From: Aromatoleum toluvorans
GTDB lineage: Bacteria > Pseudomonadota > Gammaproteobacteria > Burkholderiales > Rhodocyclaceae
Direction of reading: 5' to 3'
Assembly (NCBI RefSeq): GCF_012910905.1
Contig: NZ_WTVN01000003.1
Coordinates: forward strand, 1-64,000
Length of the DNA stretch: 64,000 nucleotides
Below are positions 15,546 through 24,744 of the stretch, one piece after another (position 1 is the stretch's first letter; every line of letters begins with the position of its first letter). Under the pieces are notes generated by a model. It was not told the origin of the DNA, did no database searches, and worked only from the letters and a program-made list of their open reading frames with translations. The position numbers and the translations under genes were made by a program.

Positions 15546-18095
15546 TCAGAAGAGGTCGTCGAGTTCGTCGGATCCGCCGCCGGGCATCTTCCCGAACTGC
15601 TGCAGGTAGGCCTGGATCATCTGGCTTTCGCGCGAGGTGAAGAGCGCGGCTTCCTCGAACACGAAGTTCGTCGCGTCGCCGCCGCGCTCAAGCTGCTCCA
15701 TCAAGCCTTCGCGAAGGTTCTCGACGCCCTTGATCATCAGCACGTTCTTGTTGCCGTCGAGCAGCTGGAACACGCCCGACTCGGTCGGCACGGACGCGAT
15801 CGTCGCCTCGTCGAACTTCAGCGAGGACTCCGGCGGCAGGATCGCCTCGGCGATCTTCGGCGCGAGGTTGCACTTGAAGCAGCGCGCTGCTTCGGCACGG
15901 GCCGTCGCGTCGTCGAAGCCGAGTTCCACCTCGTCCCAGCCGGTGCGCTGTTCTGGCGCCAGCATGATCGGGTGGAACTTGCGGATCTTGTTGAAGCCTT
16001 CCTTGCGGCCGATGCGCGGGTTGGTCTCCCAGCCGTTGCGCAGCAGCACTTCGGAGATGTCGCCGTCTCCGCCGAGCACGATGTCCATCGCCGAAGCCGC
16101 AACCCGGCCCTGCGCCACGGACTCGATCAGCGTCGAAGGTCCGAGCACGCAGTCGCCGCCGGCATAGACCTTGGGCCGGCTCGTCAGCATCGAATCCTCG
16201 CGCACCGTGATGCGGCCCTTGCGGTCCGTCTCGACGCCGAAGCCTTCGAAACGCTTCGGGAACTGGCCGATCGCGGCGATCACCAGATCCACGCCCTCGA
16301 CCACTTCCTCGCCGGTCTCGACCGGCTTGCGGCGGCCGGAGGCATCCGCCTCGCCGAGCGCCATCTTCGCGTAGGTGATCTGCAGCCGGAAACCGTTGGT
16401 GCCCGGCTCGATCTTCTTCGGCGCGAGCAGGTAGCGGATATTCACGCCCTCCTCCACGCAGCCCTCGAACTCCTCCAGGCGCGCCGGCATCTCCTCGCGG
16501 GTGCGGCGATACACCATGTCGACCTCGGCGCCGAAGCGGCGCGAGCTGCGCGCGTTGTCGGTCGCGACGTTGCCGCCGCCGATCACCGCGACCTTCTTGC
16601 CGGTCTGGATGCCCTCGGGCGTATTCACGAGGCCCATCGTCACGGCCTTCAGGTAGGTCGGGCTGTCGACCACGCCCGGCAGGTCGTCGCCGGGGATCCC
16701 CAGCTTGTCGCCGCCTTGGGCGCCGATGCCGACGAACACGGCGCCGTAACCGTCATTGAACAGCGTATCGACGTTCTCGACCTTCGCACCGAAGCGGAAC
16801 TCGACGCCCAGCGCCGACACCTCGGCGACCTCGTTGTCGATCACTTCGGCCGGCACGCGGTAGGACGGGATGCCGTAGCGCGCCATGCCGCCCGCAGCCG
16901 GCTGCGCGTCGAACACCGTGACGCCGTGCCCCTGCTTCGCGAGGTAGTAGGCCACCGTCAAACCGGCCGGACCGGCACCGATCACCGCGGCCTTCTTGCC
17001 GGTCGCGGGCAGCTTCTTCGCATGCTCACGCCAGATGCCCGTGTCGTTGTCGGCGGCGATGCGCTTCAGGTTGCGGATCGACAGCGGATCGTCGAGATCC
17101 TTGCGGCGGCAGGCCGATTCGCACATCGCGAAACAGGCGCGGCCGAGGATGCCCGGGAACGGCAGGCGCTCGCGCACCACCGCGATCGCTTCGCCGTATT
17201 TGCCTTCGGCGGCGAGCTGCACGTAGCGCGGCACATCGATGCCGGCCGGACAGGCGTTCTTGCACGGCACCATCGACTCCTCGCGCTTGGCGGGGTCGAG
17301 CGTGCGGTCCATCAGCGCGCCGGTCGGGCACACGGTCACACAGGCTTGGCAGAAGGTACAGCCGGACTCGATCAACGTCGGCGCGATCGTGCCGACGTAG
17401 GTGCGCTTGCCCTGCGGCGTCTCGACTTCCTTGACTTCGAGACAGCCCACGCCGCGCACGTCGTTACAGGCGACGAGGCAACGACGGCAGTCGATACAGA
17501 GGTTGTAGTCGCGATCGAAGAAGGGTTCGTCCTTGATGATCGGCAACTGCACCGGCTTGTACGGCGGTGTCGTGTTCGGAATGCCGATGTAGTCGGAGAC
17601 CTTGCGCAGCTCACAGGACGAGAAGATCGTGCAGCAGCGCGTTTCCTGCGGGTTGCCATAGGAGCACTGCGAGCGCGAACAGCCGTCGCGCTGCGGACAG
17701 GTCAGGCAGACATGGGGGTGCGGGCCGAGGATCTTGGCGAGGCTCGCCTGGCGCACTTCCTGGATCGCCGGCGACTTCGTCGTCACGACCATGCCGGCCG
17801 TGACGGTGGTCGAACAGGCCTTCACGACCCCGTCGACACCGTCGATTTCGACCATGCACAGATTACAGCCGCCGTCGCCAGCGCCGCGCTGACCGGCGGG
17901 CGGAAGATCGGGGTGCGCGCACAGCGCAGGAATGTAGAGACCCGCGGCGGTCGCCGCATTCAGGACCGACGCACCCACCGGGGCCTCGACCTCGACGCCA
18001 TCGATGCTCAGCTTCACCGGCGCACCGAACTCGGCCATCCCCGCCGGCTTGCTCGCCTTCCACCACCTGATTTCCGATGTCTGTACGGCTTCCAT
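15546..18095 (-). CDS. bzdV: Multi-domain iron-sulfur flavoprotein, putative NAD(P)H:ferredoxin oxidoreductase
   Basis: An 849-residue protein proposed in Azoarcus to supply electrons to the BzdM ferredoxin. Reading the chain: a NuoG-like [2Fe-2S] domain with cysteines from about residue 58 to 95; a Cys/His segment around 128-145 (HVCLTCPQRDGC); two ferredoxin-type clusters at about 200 (CIDCRRCLVAC) and 250 (CTFCQACVTVCP); a GltD-like helical domain from about 277 (CKNACPAGIDVPRYV); an FAD site near 370 (VIGAGPAGLTVAYY); an NAD(P) site near 502 (VIGGGNVATD); and a second FAD-contact segment near 650 (YAGGD). A further CFKC motif is near 735, followed by a C-terminal extension of about 100 residues. 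It replaces the KorAB system used by Thauera. Confidence 0.9.
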   Translation of the reverse strand: MEAVQTSEIRWWKASKPAGMAEFGAPVKLSIDGVEVEAPVGASVLNAATAAGLYIPALCAHPDLPPAGQRGAGDGGCNLCMVEIDGVDGVVKACSTTVTAGMVVTTKSPAIQEVRQASLAKILGPHPHVCLTCPQRDGCSRSQCSYGNPQETRCCTIFSSCELRKVSDYIGIPNTTPPYKPVQLPIIKDEPFFDRDYNLCIDCRRCLVACNDVRGVGCLEVKEVETPQGKRTYVGTIAPTLIESGCTFCQACVTVCPTGALMDRTLDPAKREESMVPCKNACPAGIDVPRYVQLAAEGKYGEAIAVVRERLPFPGILGRACFAMCESACRRKDLDDPLSIRNLKRIAADNDTGIWREHAKKLPATGKKAAVIGAGPAGLTVAYYLAKQGHGVTVFDAQPAAGGMARYGIPSYRVPAEVIDNEVAEVSALGVEFRFGAKVENVDTLFNDGYGAVFVGIGAQGGDKLGIPGDDLPGVVDSPTYLKAVTMGLVNTPEGIQTGKKVAVIGGGNVATDNARSSRRFGAEVDMVYRRTREEMPARLEEFEGCVEEGVNIRYLLAPKKIEPGTNGFRLQITYAKMALGEADASGRRKPVETGEEVVEGVDLVIAAIGQFPKRFEGFGVETDRKGRITVREDSMLTSRPKVYAGGDCVLGPSTLIESVAQGRVAASAMDIVLGGDGDISEVLLRNGWETNPRIGRKEGFNKIRKFHPIMLAPEQRTGWDEVELGFDDATARAEAARCFKCNLAPKIAEAILPPESSLKFDEATIASVPTESGVFQLLDGNKNVLMIKGVENLREGLMEQLERGGDATNFVFEEAALFTSRESQMIQAYLQQFGKMPGGGSDELDDLF

Positions 18096-18152
18096 GTCTC
18101 TCTCGTCCTCTATTCTGCTCCGGGCTTAGCGTGTGCCCGTGTCCGGCCCTTC

Positions 18153-18794
18153 TCAGGCAGCCTGCGCGAGTTGCGCGTAACCGGGGTAGTAGCTCCCCTG
18201 GCAGGCACCAGCGCGGACCGCCGCGATGAAACTCGCCATGTCGGTGACCGGTTGCGAGAATTTCGTCGCGCACCGTCCGACGGCAATCGTCTTGTGGCAA
18301 TCGCTGCCGCCCAGCGCTGGCAGGGCCATGTGGCGAGCGGCACTGATTGCCAGATCGTTGTCGCTGTCGAGGTTGCCGCCGTTGTGGGTTTCCACGGCGG
18401 CAATCCCGGTGATGTCGAGCAGCCCGTGCAGCAGGCTCGCGACCCCGACCTCGCGGAACGGATGAGCCGGTACGCAGATTCCGCCGATGCTGTTGATATG
18501 CTCGATGACCTCGTTGATCGGGAGGTAGTTGTCGCGCCCCCAGATGTTCCAGCCGTCATCCTGCATACCGTACGCCAGCATGTGCCCGCGATCGGTTGCG
18601 ATCTCCACGCCGCGCAACACCAGGAAACCCTCGTCGCGCCCCACCTGTTCGACAGGCAGCGACGCTTCGTACGAGTAATGCTCGGTGATGCACACCCCGT
18701 CGAGTCCCAGTTCCTTCGCGCGGCGGATCAGATCCACCGGCTCCAGCCAGTTGTCGTAGGAGTACTTGGTATGGCAATGGCAATCGATCCACAT
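18153..18794 (-). CDS. bzdU: PHP-domain phosphoesterase-like protein
   Basis: A 213-residue PHP-domain protein. The metal-binding residues are all visible: HCHTKYS at residues 6-12, ITEHYS near 37, GVEI near 62, PAHPFR near 110 and GGSDCHK near 170. Such proteins hydrolyse phosphate esters with two or three metal ions. What it does in anaerobic benzoate degradation is not known. In the Azoarcus operon this position is bzdU. It is 30 bases after bzdT and 57 before bzdV, in line with a single transcript. The complete metal set argues that it is catalytically active. Confidence 0.85.
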   Translation of the reverse strand: MWIDCHCHTKYSYDNWLEPVDLIRRAKELGLDGVCITEHYSYEASLPVEQVGRDEGFLVLRGVEIATDRGHMLAYGMQDDGWNIWGRDNYLPINEVIEHINSIGGICVPAHPFREVGVASLLHGLLDITGIAAVETHNGGNLDSDNDLAISAARHMALPALGGSDCHKTIAVGRCATKFSQPVTDMASFIAAVRAGACQGSYYPGYAQLAQAA

Positions 18795-18824
18795 GGGACG
18801 GACTCCGCGCGCCGGCCTGGCCGC

Positions 18825-19277
18825 TCAGGAAACGGTGTACTCGAGGTTGATGCGCTTGGACGGCGAGAAGCGCTGGCGGGAGAAGAATTTCTCCAGCGCG
18901 AAGTCGTCCCAGTTCACCAGCGTGTAGACCTTCTTCACGCCCGCGGCCTTCATGTTCATCATGAACTGGTCGAGCAGTTCGCTCGCCACGCCACGATTCT
19001 GGAAGCGCGGATCGACGCCGATCGTGTCGATCGTCGCGGTCGACTCCGGAATGCCGAACTCGCCGAAATACACGTCGCCCATCACGAAACCGGCAAGCTT
19101 GCCGTCGATCTCGCACACAAGGGAGGAGTTGATGTTGTGCTGCGGATTGAGAACCCCTTCCAGCTTCCGCTCGTAGTACTCGCGACGATTCTGCTTGGAC
19201 CCTGCAGCGTCGATCTCGACGATCGCATTCAGGTCTTCCTTCTTCAGCACCCGCATCACACGCTTCTGGTCAGACAT
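18825..19277 (-). CDS. bzdT: GNAT-family N-acetyltransferase
   Basis: A 150-residue protein with the GNAT fold: an N-terminal strand-helix (RVLKKEDLNAIVEID), a central strand with GKLAGFVMGDV and the acetyl-CoA pyrophosphate-binding motif DPRFQNRGVASELL, close to the consensus Q/RxxGxG/A, near residue 95. The substrate is unknown. It corresponds to bzdT in the Azoarcus operon. It could acetylate a pathway protein or a small molecule, but nothing in the sequence decides this. Confidence 0.85.
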   Translation of the reverse strand: MSDQKRVMRVLKKEDLNAIVEIDAAGSKQNRREYYERKLEGVLNPQHNINSSLVCEIDGKLAGFVMGDVYFGEFGIPESTATIDTIGVDPRFQNRGVASELLDQFMMNMKAAGVKKVYTLVNWDDFALEKFFSRQRFSPSKRINLEYTVS

Positions 19278-19328
19278 TTACCTATCTCCTTTGGTTGGCA
19301 GTTCCGCGTCCGTTCGCGGCGCCGCCTC

Positions 19329-19628
19329 TCAGAACAGTTCGTCTTCCTGCTGGGGCTTCGTCGAGCGGCGGGTGTATACCGTGCCGATGACCTTCCCCAT
19401 TTCCTGGTCGGTGTCGAGGCAGGTCGTGCAGCCGTCACCCTCGGTCTGGTAGCTCTCGACGTGAACCTCGAAACCCATGCCCCGGTACGCTTCGGCGATC
19501 TCGGACAAGCGCGGCTCGCCAATCGTCGTCAGCCGCTTCCACCCTTCGCGCAGCAGCCGATCCTCAGCCTCCTCTTCGCGAGGGGCACTACCGGCCAGCT
19601 TGATCGGGATCGTCTTCTTCGTGCTCAT
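19329..19628 (-). CDS. bzdS: Small protein of unknown function in the bzd operon
   Basis: A 99-residue hydrophilic protein starting MSTKKTIPIK. The ATG at 19628 is preferred over one ten codons upstream because GGAGGG lies 8 bases before it. It contains one Cys pair, GCTTCLDTD, around residue 70, and no membrane helix or signal peptide. I do not recognise a wider family. Its position between the ferredoxin gene and bzdT matches bzdS of the Azoarcus cluster, whose function is not established. Confidence 0.75.
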   Translation of the reverse strand: MSTKKTIPIKLAGSAPREEEAEDRLLREGWKRLTTIGEPRLSEIAEAYRGMGFEVHVESYQTEGDGCTTCLDTDQEMGKVIGTVYTRRSTKPQQEDELF

Positions 19629-19668
19629 CTTGGAACCCTCCGTCATCGCCGGGAACATGGTTTACTCC

Positions 19669-19953
19669 TTACCAGGAATGCTTGATCGCGCCCGGCGTGC
19701 AGGCGGTGGTACAGGGCAGGCCGGTGTAGCCGCCGGCCGGCTTGCAGTCGGCACAGTCATAGGCGAGTGCCCGGGTCTTCTCCTTCTTCACCCACGCCAC
19801 TTCATCGTCGTAGTCGTCGGTGATGATTTCGAACATCTGCTGCGGACAGGCCTTCAGGCAAGCCCGCTCGGCCGCACAGTCGATGCACTTGTCCGTGTCG
19901 ATGCTGATGTAGTACTCGCCGGAACCGTCCTTGTAACCGTAGTTCGCGATCAT
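19669..19953 (-). CDS. bzdM: 2[4Fe-4S] ferredoxin, electron donor for benzoyl-CoA reductase
   Basis: A 94-residue ferredoxin with two cluster-binding motifs: CIDCAAERACLKACP near residues 23-37 and CADCKPAGGYTGLPCTTACTP near 67-86 (quoted in part). Both have inserted residues between the second and third Cys compared with a plain CxxCxxC motif, a feature also of the Thauera benzoate ferredoxin. It carries low-potential electrons to the BzdNOPQ reductase. It lies 62 bases after bzdQ and 40 before bzdS. Confidence 0.93.
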   Translation of the reverse strand: MIANYGYKDGSGEYYISIDTDKCIDCAAERACLKACPQQMFEIITDDYDDEVAWVKKEKTRALAYDCADCKPAGGYTGLPCTTACTPGAIKHSW

Positions 19954-20015
19954 TTCCCTCTCCTGGATTCAATGCGCCGCGGCGCCCTTGCGGACCGCCG
20001 CGGCCTTCGCGCCAA

Positions 20016-20921
20016 TTACTTGGCGGCCTGCTTCTGCATCAGCGTGTAGCCGAACAGCGCGGCGCCCAGCGCGCCAGCGATCTGGCTATCGATCTTGGTA
20101 TCGATCTGCTTGATGCCCAGCAGACGCTCGATCCGCTTCACGACGCCCGGGTTCTTCGCGATACCGCCGGTGATGAAGAAGCCCTCTTCCACGCCGATCC
20201 GCTCCAGCAGGCTCACGACGCGCTCGGCCATCGCCTGGCAGTAAGCCGCGATCACCATGTTCTTCGTGTAGCCGGCCTTGAGCAGACCCAGTGCCTCGGA
20301 CTTCGCGAACACCACGCAGATCGACGACACGGCTTCCGGTTCGGTCTCAACGTCGAAGGAGCGCGGGCCCAGCTCGGCGATGGGGATCTGCATCAGGTCG
20401 GAGATGACTTCCATGCCGCGGCCGGTACCGGCTGCGCACTTGTCGTTCATCAGGAAGTTCGTGACCTTGCCCTTGTCGTCGCAATGGATGGCCTTGCAGT
20501 CCTGGCCGCCCATGTCGAGGATGGTGCGCACCTTGTTGCCGCCCATGTAGTTCGCGCCGCGGGCATGGCACGCGATCTCGGTGATCGCCTTGTGGGCGAA
20601 GGGCACGTTTACCCGGCCGTAGCCGGTGCCGACGACATAGTTGATGTCCTCGAGCTTCATGCCGATCTTGTCCATGATGCCCTGCAGCGCATTCTTTGCC
20701 GAGTCCGGCGAGTTGTTGCCGGTGCGCATGCTGTTGTAGCCGTACAGCTCGCCGTCACAGACCAGCACCGCCTGCGACGACACCGAGCCGACGTCGATGC
20801 CGCAGGTGATGATCTTGGCGTCCTTCCAGTTCTTGGTCTCGTCGTACCAGGTATTTTCCTGCCAGCGCCAGAATTCCTTCTTCTCGGGGGCGGCGGTGGC
20901 GGCAGCAACTTCTGCATTCAT
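20016..20921 (-). CDS. bzdQ: Benzoyl-CoA reductase, ATPase/electron-activating subunit
   Basis: A 301-residue ASKHA-fold subunit of the BcrAD/HgdC family. CGIDVGSVSSQAV near residue 40 is the phosphate-binding loop, DMGGQDCKAI near 137 the second nucleotide-binding segment, and the two cysteines that bridge a [4Fe-4S] cluster between the two ATPase subunits are in KCAAGTGRG (about 160) and CVVFAKSEA (about 201). It couples ATP hydrolysis to electron transfer onto the ring-reducing subunits. The ATG at 20921 is preceded by AAGGAG; the Ala-rich N-terminal extension is typical of this subunit. It follows bzdP by 38 bases. Confidence 0.94.
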   Translation of the reverse strand: MNAEVAAATAAPEKKEFWRWQENTWYDETKNWKDAKIITCGIDVGSVSSQAVLVCDGELYGYNSMRTGNNSPDSAKNALQGIMDKIGMKLEDINYVVGTGYGRVNVPFAHKAITEIACHARGANYMGGNKVRTILDMGGQDCKAIHCDDKGKVTNFLMNDKCAAGTGRGMEVISDLMQIPIAELGPRSFDVETEPEAVSSICVVFAKSEALGLLKAGYTKNMVIAAYCQAMAERVVSLLERIGVEEGFFITGGIAKNPGVVKRIERLLGIKQIDTKIDSQIAGALGAALFGYTLMQKQAAK

Positions 20922-20959
20922 TTGATCGCTCCTTAATCCGTATCTGTTCGCGTGTCGGT

Positions 20960-21769
20960 TCAGTGCAGGCGCTCGGCTGCAATCAGCGCGCAACCCAGGG
21001 CGCTGACGAACTCGGGCAGTTCGGGCAGGAGAACCTCATCGACGTCCATCGCGGTCTTCAGCGACTGGACGAAACCGGGGTTGTGGCCCATGCCGCCGAT
21101 CAGCACCACGTTGCCTTCGATGCCGACGCGACGAACCATCGCGCAGACACGGCTCGCCACTGCATCCAGCACCGCCTTGGCGATGTCTTCCTTCGGCGTC
21201 GAGGAGTGGATCAGCGACACCACTTCCGACTCGGCGAACACGGTGCATTGCGCGTTCATCGGGATGCTCTTGTCGGACTTCAGGCTGGCCTCGCCGAATT
21301 CCTTGAGCGACAGCTGCAGCGCGCGGCTCATCGCCTCGGCGAACGAGCCGGCGCCCGCGGCGCACTTCTCGTTACCGGCGAAGTCGATCGCCTTGCCGTC
21401 GGAGTCGGTCTTGATGCCGCGGCCTTCCTCTGCACCGACGTCCACCACGGTGCGGGCCTGCGGGTACATGAACACTGCACCACGCGCCCCGGCGGTCATC
21501 TCGGTGACGCCTTCGGTCGCGAAGGCCACCTGGCCGCGGCCAGCACCGGTTGCGAAGATCGACTTCACCTGGTCACGCGTCACGCCTGCCTCGGCGAGCG
21601 CAGCGTCGAAGGCCTTCTCGGCGGCCTGATCGGCGTCGAGGTCACCCGGCAGCATCAGGTGAGCCTTCTTGACCGCGAAGCTCGGCTCCTTGGCACCTTC
21701 GACCTTGATTTGTTCCAGCAGCACAACCTTGACGCTGCGGGAGCCCATATCGATTCCAGCGGTAATCAT
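20960..21769 (-). CDS. bzdP: Benzoyl-CoA reductase, second ATPase subunit
   Basis: A 269-residue ASKHA-fold partner of BzdQ. The chain begins MITAGIDMGSRSVKVVLL, the first phosphate loop. The cluster cysteines are in NEKCAAGAG (about 135) and CTVFAESEV (about 175), and a late GGMGHNPG loop near 230 binds adenosine. The ATG at 21769 has AGGAGACGAGA before it; the upstream in-frame ATG 26 codons earlier lies inside the 3' end of bzdO and lacks support. BzdP and BzdQ together form the ATP-hydrolysing module that lowers the redox potential of the electrons. Confidence 0.94.
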   Translation of the reverse strand: MITAGIDMGSRSVKVVLLEQIKVEGAKEPSFAVKKAHLMLPGDLDADQAAEKAFDAALAEAGVTRDQVKSIFATGAGRGQVAFATEGVTEMTAGARGAVFMYPQARTVVDVGAEEGRGIKTDSDGKAIDFAGNEKCAAGAGSFAEAMSRALQLSLKEFGEASLKSDKSIPMNAQCTVFAESEVVSLIHSSTPKEDIAKAVLDAVASRVCAMVRRVGIEGNVVLIGGMGHNPGFVQSLKTAMDVDEVLLPELPEFVSALGCALIAAERLH

Positions 21770-21797
21770 TCTCGTCTCCTCTTGGCTCTGTTTCCGA

Positions 21798-23123
<1,326 letters not shown>

Positions 23124-23128
23124 TCAGT

Positions 23129-24268
23129 TCAGAACAGCTCTTCTTCGCTCAGCGTCTCGAGGAATGCCTCGATACGGATGCGGAAGGGCCCGATCGGATT
23201 GGTGATGTCGAATTCCAGGAACAGCGTCGGAATCCCGTTGTCCTCGAGATGACGCTTCAGATCCGGGTAATCGCCCTCGTGCGGATCGCAGAACTTCTGC
23301 TGCAGGAAGATCGCGCCCTGAACGCCGTAGTCCTTGGCCAGACCGAGAACGTGGTCGAAACGGGTGTGGGCCGGGTAATCCTTCGTCGGACAGGCCGGAC
23401 GGTCGCAGTAACGGTCGGCAATCGCCTTGATGACGTCGCCTTCAGGCTTCGAGGCGTTCCAGAAGTAACGGCTGCCGGAGCACTGGTCATCGACGACGAT
23501 GGTCGCGCCGACCGACTCCACCATGCCCATGAACGCCACGTCGTCGTTCTCGGAACCGATCGTCATGAAGCGGGCACCCGTCTTGCGCTCCATCTTGCGG
23601 CTCGGCAGCGCAGCGAGCACCTTCTTCAGCATCTCGTTGTGCTCGCGCTTGTCGATGAACTGCGCGGTCAGCGATGCGTACAGGGCCTCGACGCCGGTCA
23701 CCTTCGGGTCGGCTTCCTTGCGGTACTCATACAGTTCGCGCAGCAGGCGGCGGTTCTCGTCGCACACGGCCAGCGCGTCCGTCAGCATCGCGTCGGTGAT
23801 TTCCTTGCCGGTCAGCGTCTGCAGGAACACGCGGAAGGATTGCACTTCCTCGTAGTGGGCCTTGCGGGAATGCTGCGACTGGACTTCGTTGGGCATCGGC
23901 ACGTAGTAGTCCCACTTCACGGTGGGGACGTGCAGGCGCCAGGAACCGAAGGTCTGGCGATACTGGATGCACGACTGGGTCAGCGTGACGCCTTCCGCGT
24001 AGTCGAAACGGCCGAGCAGGCCCTGTGCGAGCGAATCGCGGCAGAACGGGCAGAACATGCCGAAGATGTGCGGCTCGGTCACGTTCTGCGGCTCGTGGGC
24101 GCCGAGGACGCGCACCGGCAGCATGCCGGCGGCGATCAGCAGCTCTTCCGGCGTATAGGTGCACATCGTTGCCACCACCTGGCCACCTGTCCGCGCCTTC
24201 CAGTCGCGTGCATAATCGTGGCGCTTCTCGTACCAGGTCTTGAACTGGTCGAACAAACCATCGCTCAT
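23129..24268 (-). CDS. bzdN: Benzoyl-CoA reductase, catalytic subunit (first gene of the operon)
   Basis: A 379-residue protein of the HgdA/BcrC family, the partner of BzdO. Landmarks are VATMCTYTPEELLIAAGMLPVR near residue 35 (quoted in part; the Thr-Pro-Glu-Glu segment near the active site), FCPFCRDSLAQG near 75 with candidate cluster cysteines, and KFCDPHEGDYPDLK near 325. It is the promoter-proximal gene of the catabolic operon; the leader between the predicted transcription start near 24346 and the ATG is about 78 bases, with a weak-to-fair ribosome-binding site (AGGAGAT). Confidence 0.94.
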   Translation of the reverse strand: MSDGLFDQFKTWYEKRHDYARDWKARTGGQVVATMCTYTPEELLIAAGMLPVRVLGAHEPQNVTEPHIFGMFCPFCRDSLAQGLLGRFDYAEGVTLTQSCIQYRQTFGSWRLHVPTVKWDYYVPMPNEVQSQHSRKAHYEEVQSFRVFLQTLTGKEITDAMLTDALAVCDENRRLLRELYEYRKEADPKVTGVEALYASLTAQFIDKREHNEMLKKVLAALPSRKMERKTGARFMTIGSENDDVAFMGMVESVGATIVVDDQCSGSRYFWNASKPEGDVIKAIADRYCDRPACPTKDYPAHTRFDHVLGLAKDYGVQGAIFLQQKFCDPHEGDYPDLKRHLEDNGIPTLFLEFDITNPIGPFRIRIEAFLETLSEEELF

Positions 24269-24321
24269 CGAACTATCTCCTCTGATATGTTCGCGGATCC
24301 GTTCCCCGACTCCGCGCTTGC

Positions 24322-24495
24322 TGCATTATTGTTCCGGCCCTGCATGATGTCGCATGTTACGCACTGGAGTGCATGCGATGTTGACCTAAGTCAAACGACT
24401 GGCAGGTTGATATGCACGGGACTGCATTTTCGATGTGTCAAAGTGCATCAATGCGCATTGCACTGCACAATAAATATGTAATTTTGTGCATTGCA
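24322..24495 (-). promoter_or_regulatory. Cluster of ten TGCA motifs: probable BzdR operators
   Basis: TGCA occurs at 24322, 24341, 24370, 24413, 24423, 24444, 24459, 24464, 24487 and 24492 (start of each). In random sequence of equal base use one would expect fewer than one in this length. BzdR of Azoarcus is known to bind operators built from TGCA repeats in the bzdN promoter and to be released by benzoyl-CoA. The spread both downstream and upstream of the predicted promoter fits several operator regions. Confidence 0.8.
24354..24394 (-). promoter_or_regulatory. PN promoter with FNR/AcpR-type box upstream of bzdN
   Basis: TTGACCTAAGTCAA at 24381-24394 is a perfect inverted repeat of the FNR type (TTGAC-N4-GTCAA). 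A minus-strand -10-like TAACAT lies at 24359-24354. With a start near 24346 the box is centred at about -41.5, the standard class II activator position. In Azoarcus the FNR-family protein AcpR activates this promoter without oxygen. The start site is inferred, not mapped. Confidence 0.85.
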
Positions 24496-24597
24496 GCAGA
24501 CGTGCGCCGTGCTCATACGCCCGGTAAATGGAATGCGGATGGCGACGGAAGCGGCGCTGCGAAAGCCGGTGAGGCTTCCGGGCATGCGGCAGCGGGC

Positions 24598-24620
24598 AAC
24601 AAACCCGCCTCGCCGGCGGG
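24598..24620 (-). terminator. Weak terminator-like hairpin downstream of bzdR
   Basis: CCCGCC (24604-24609) and GGCGGG (24615-24620) form a 6-bp stem with a 5-base loop. On the minus strand it is followed by TTTGTTG. It lies about 125 bases past the bzdR stop and could separate bzdR from the operon promoter. The rest of 24500-24744 shows no gene or clear signal. Confidence 0.4.
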
Positions 24621-24744
24621 ATGTTGCAGTGCCAAACCCGTTGGCGGAGGGATTACGGGAGGTGTCGGCGCGAGCGCGCCGTGTCAGTGCGCGCCCGGTC
24701 ACTCGGCGCGCGCACAGGCCCGAATGGGCGCGAAGGTGGCCGGA

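Noticed and set aside
15972-19685. Open frame of more than 1200 codons on the plus strand across bzdV to bzdM
   Set aside because: It is antisense to at least four motif-rich genes and has no recognisable domain; the absence of stops is an effect of codon bias at high GC.
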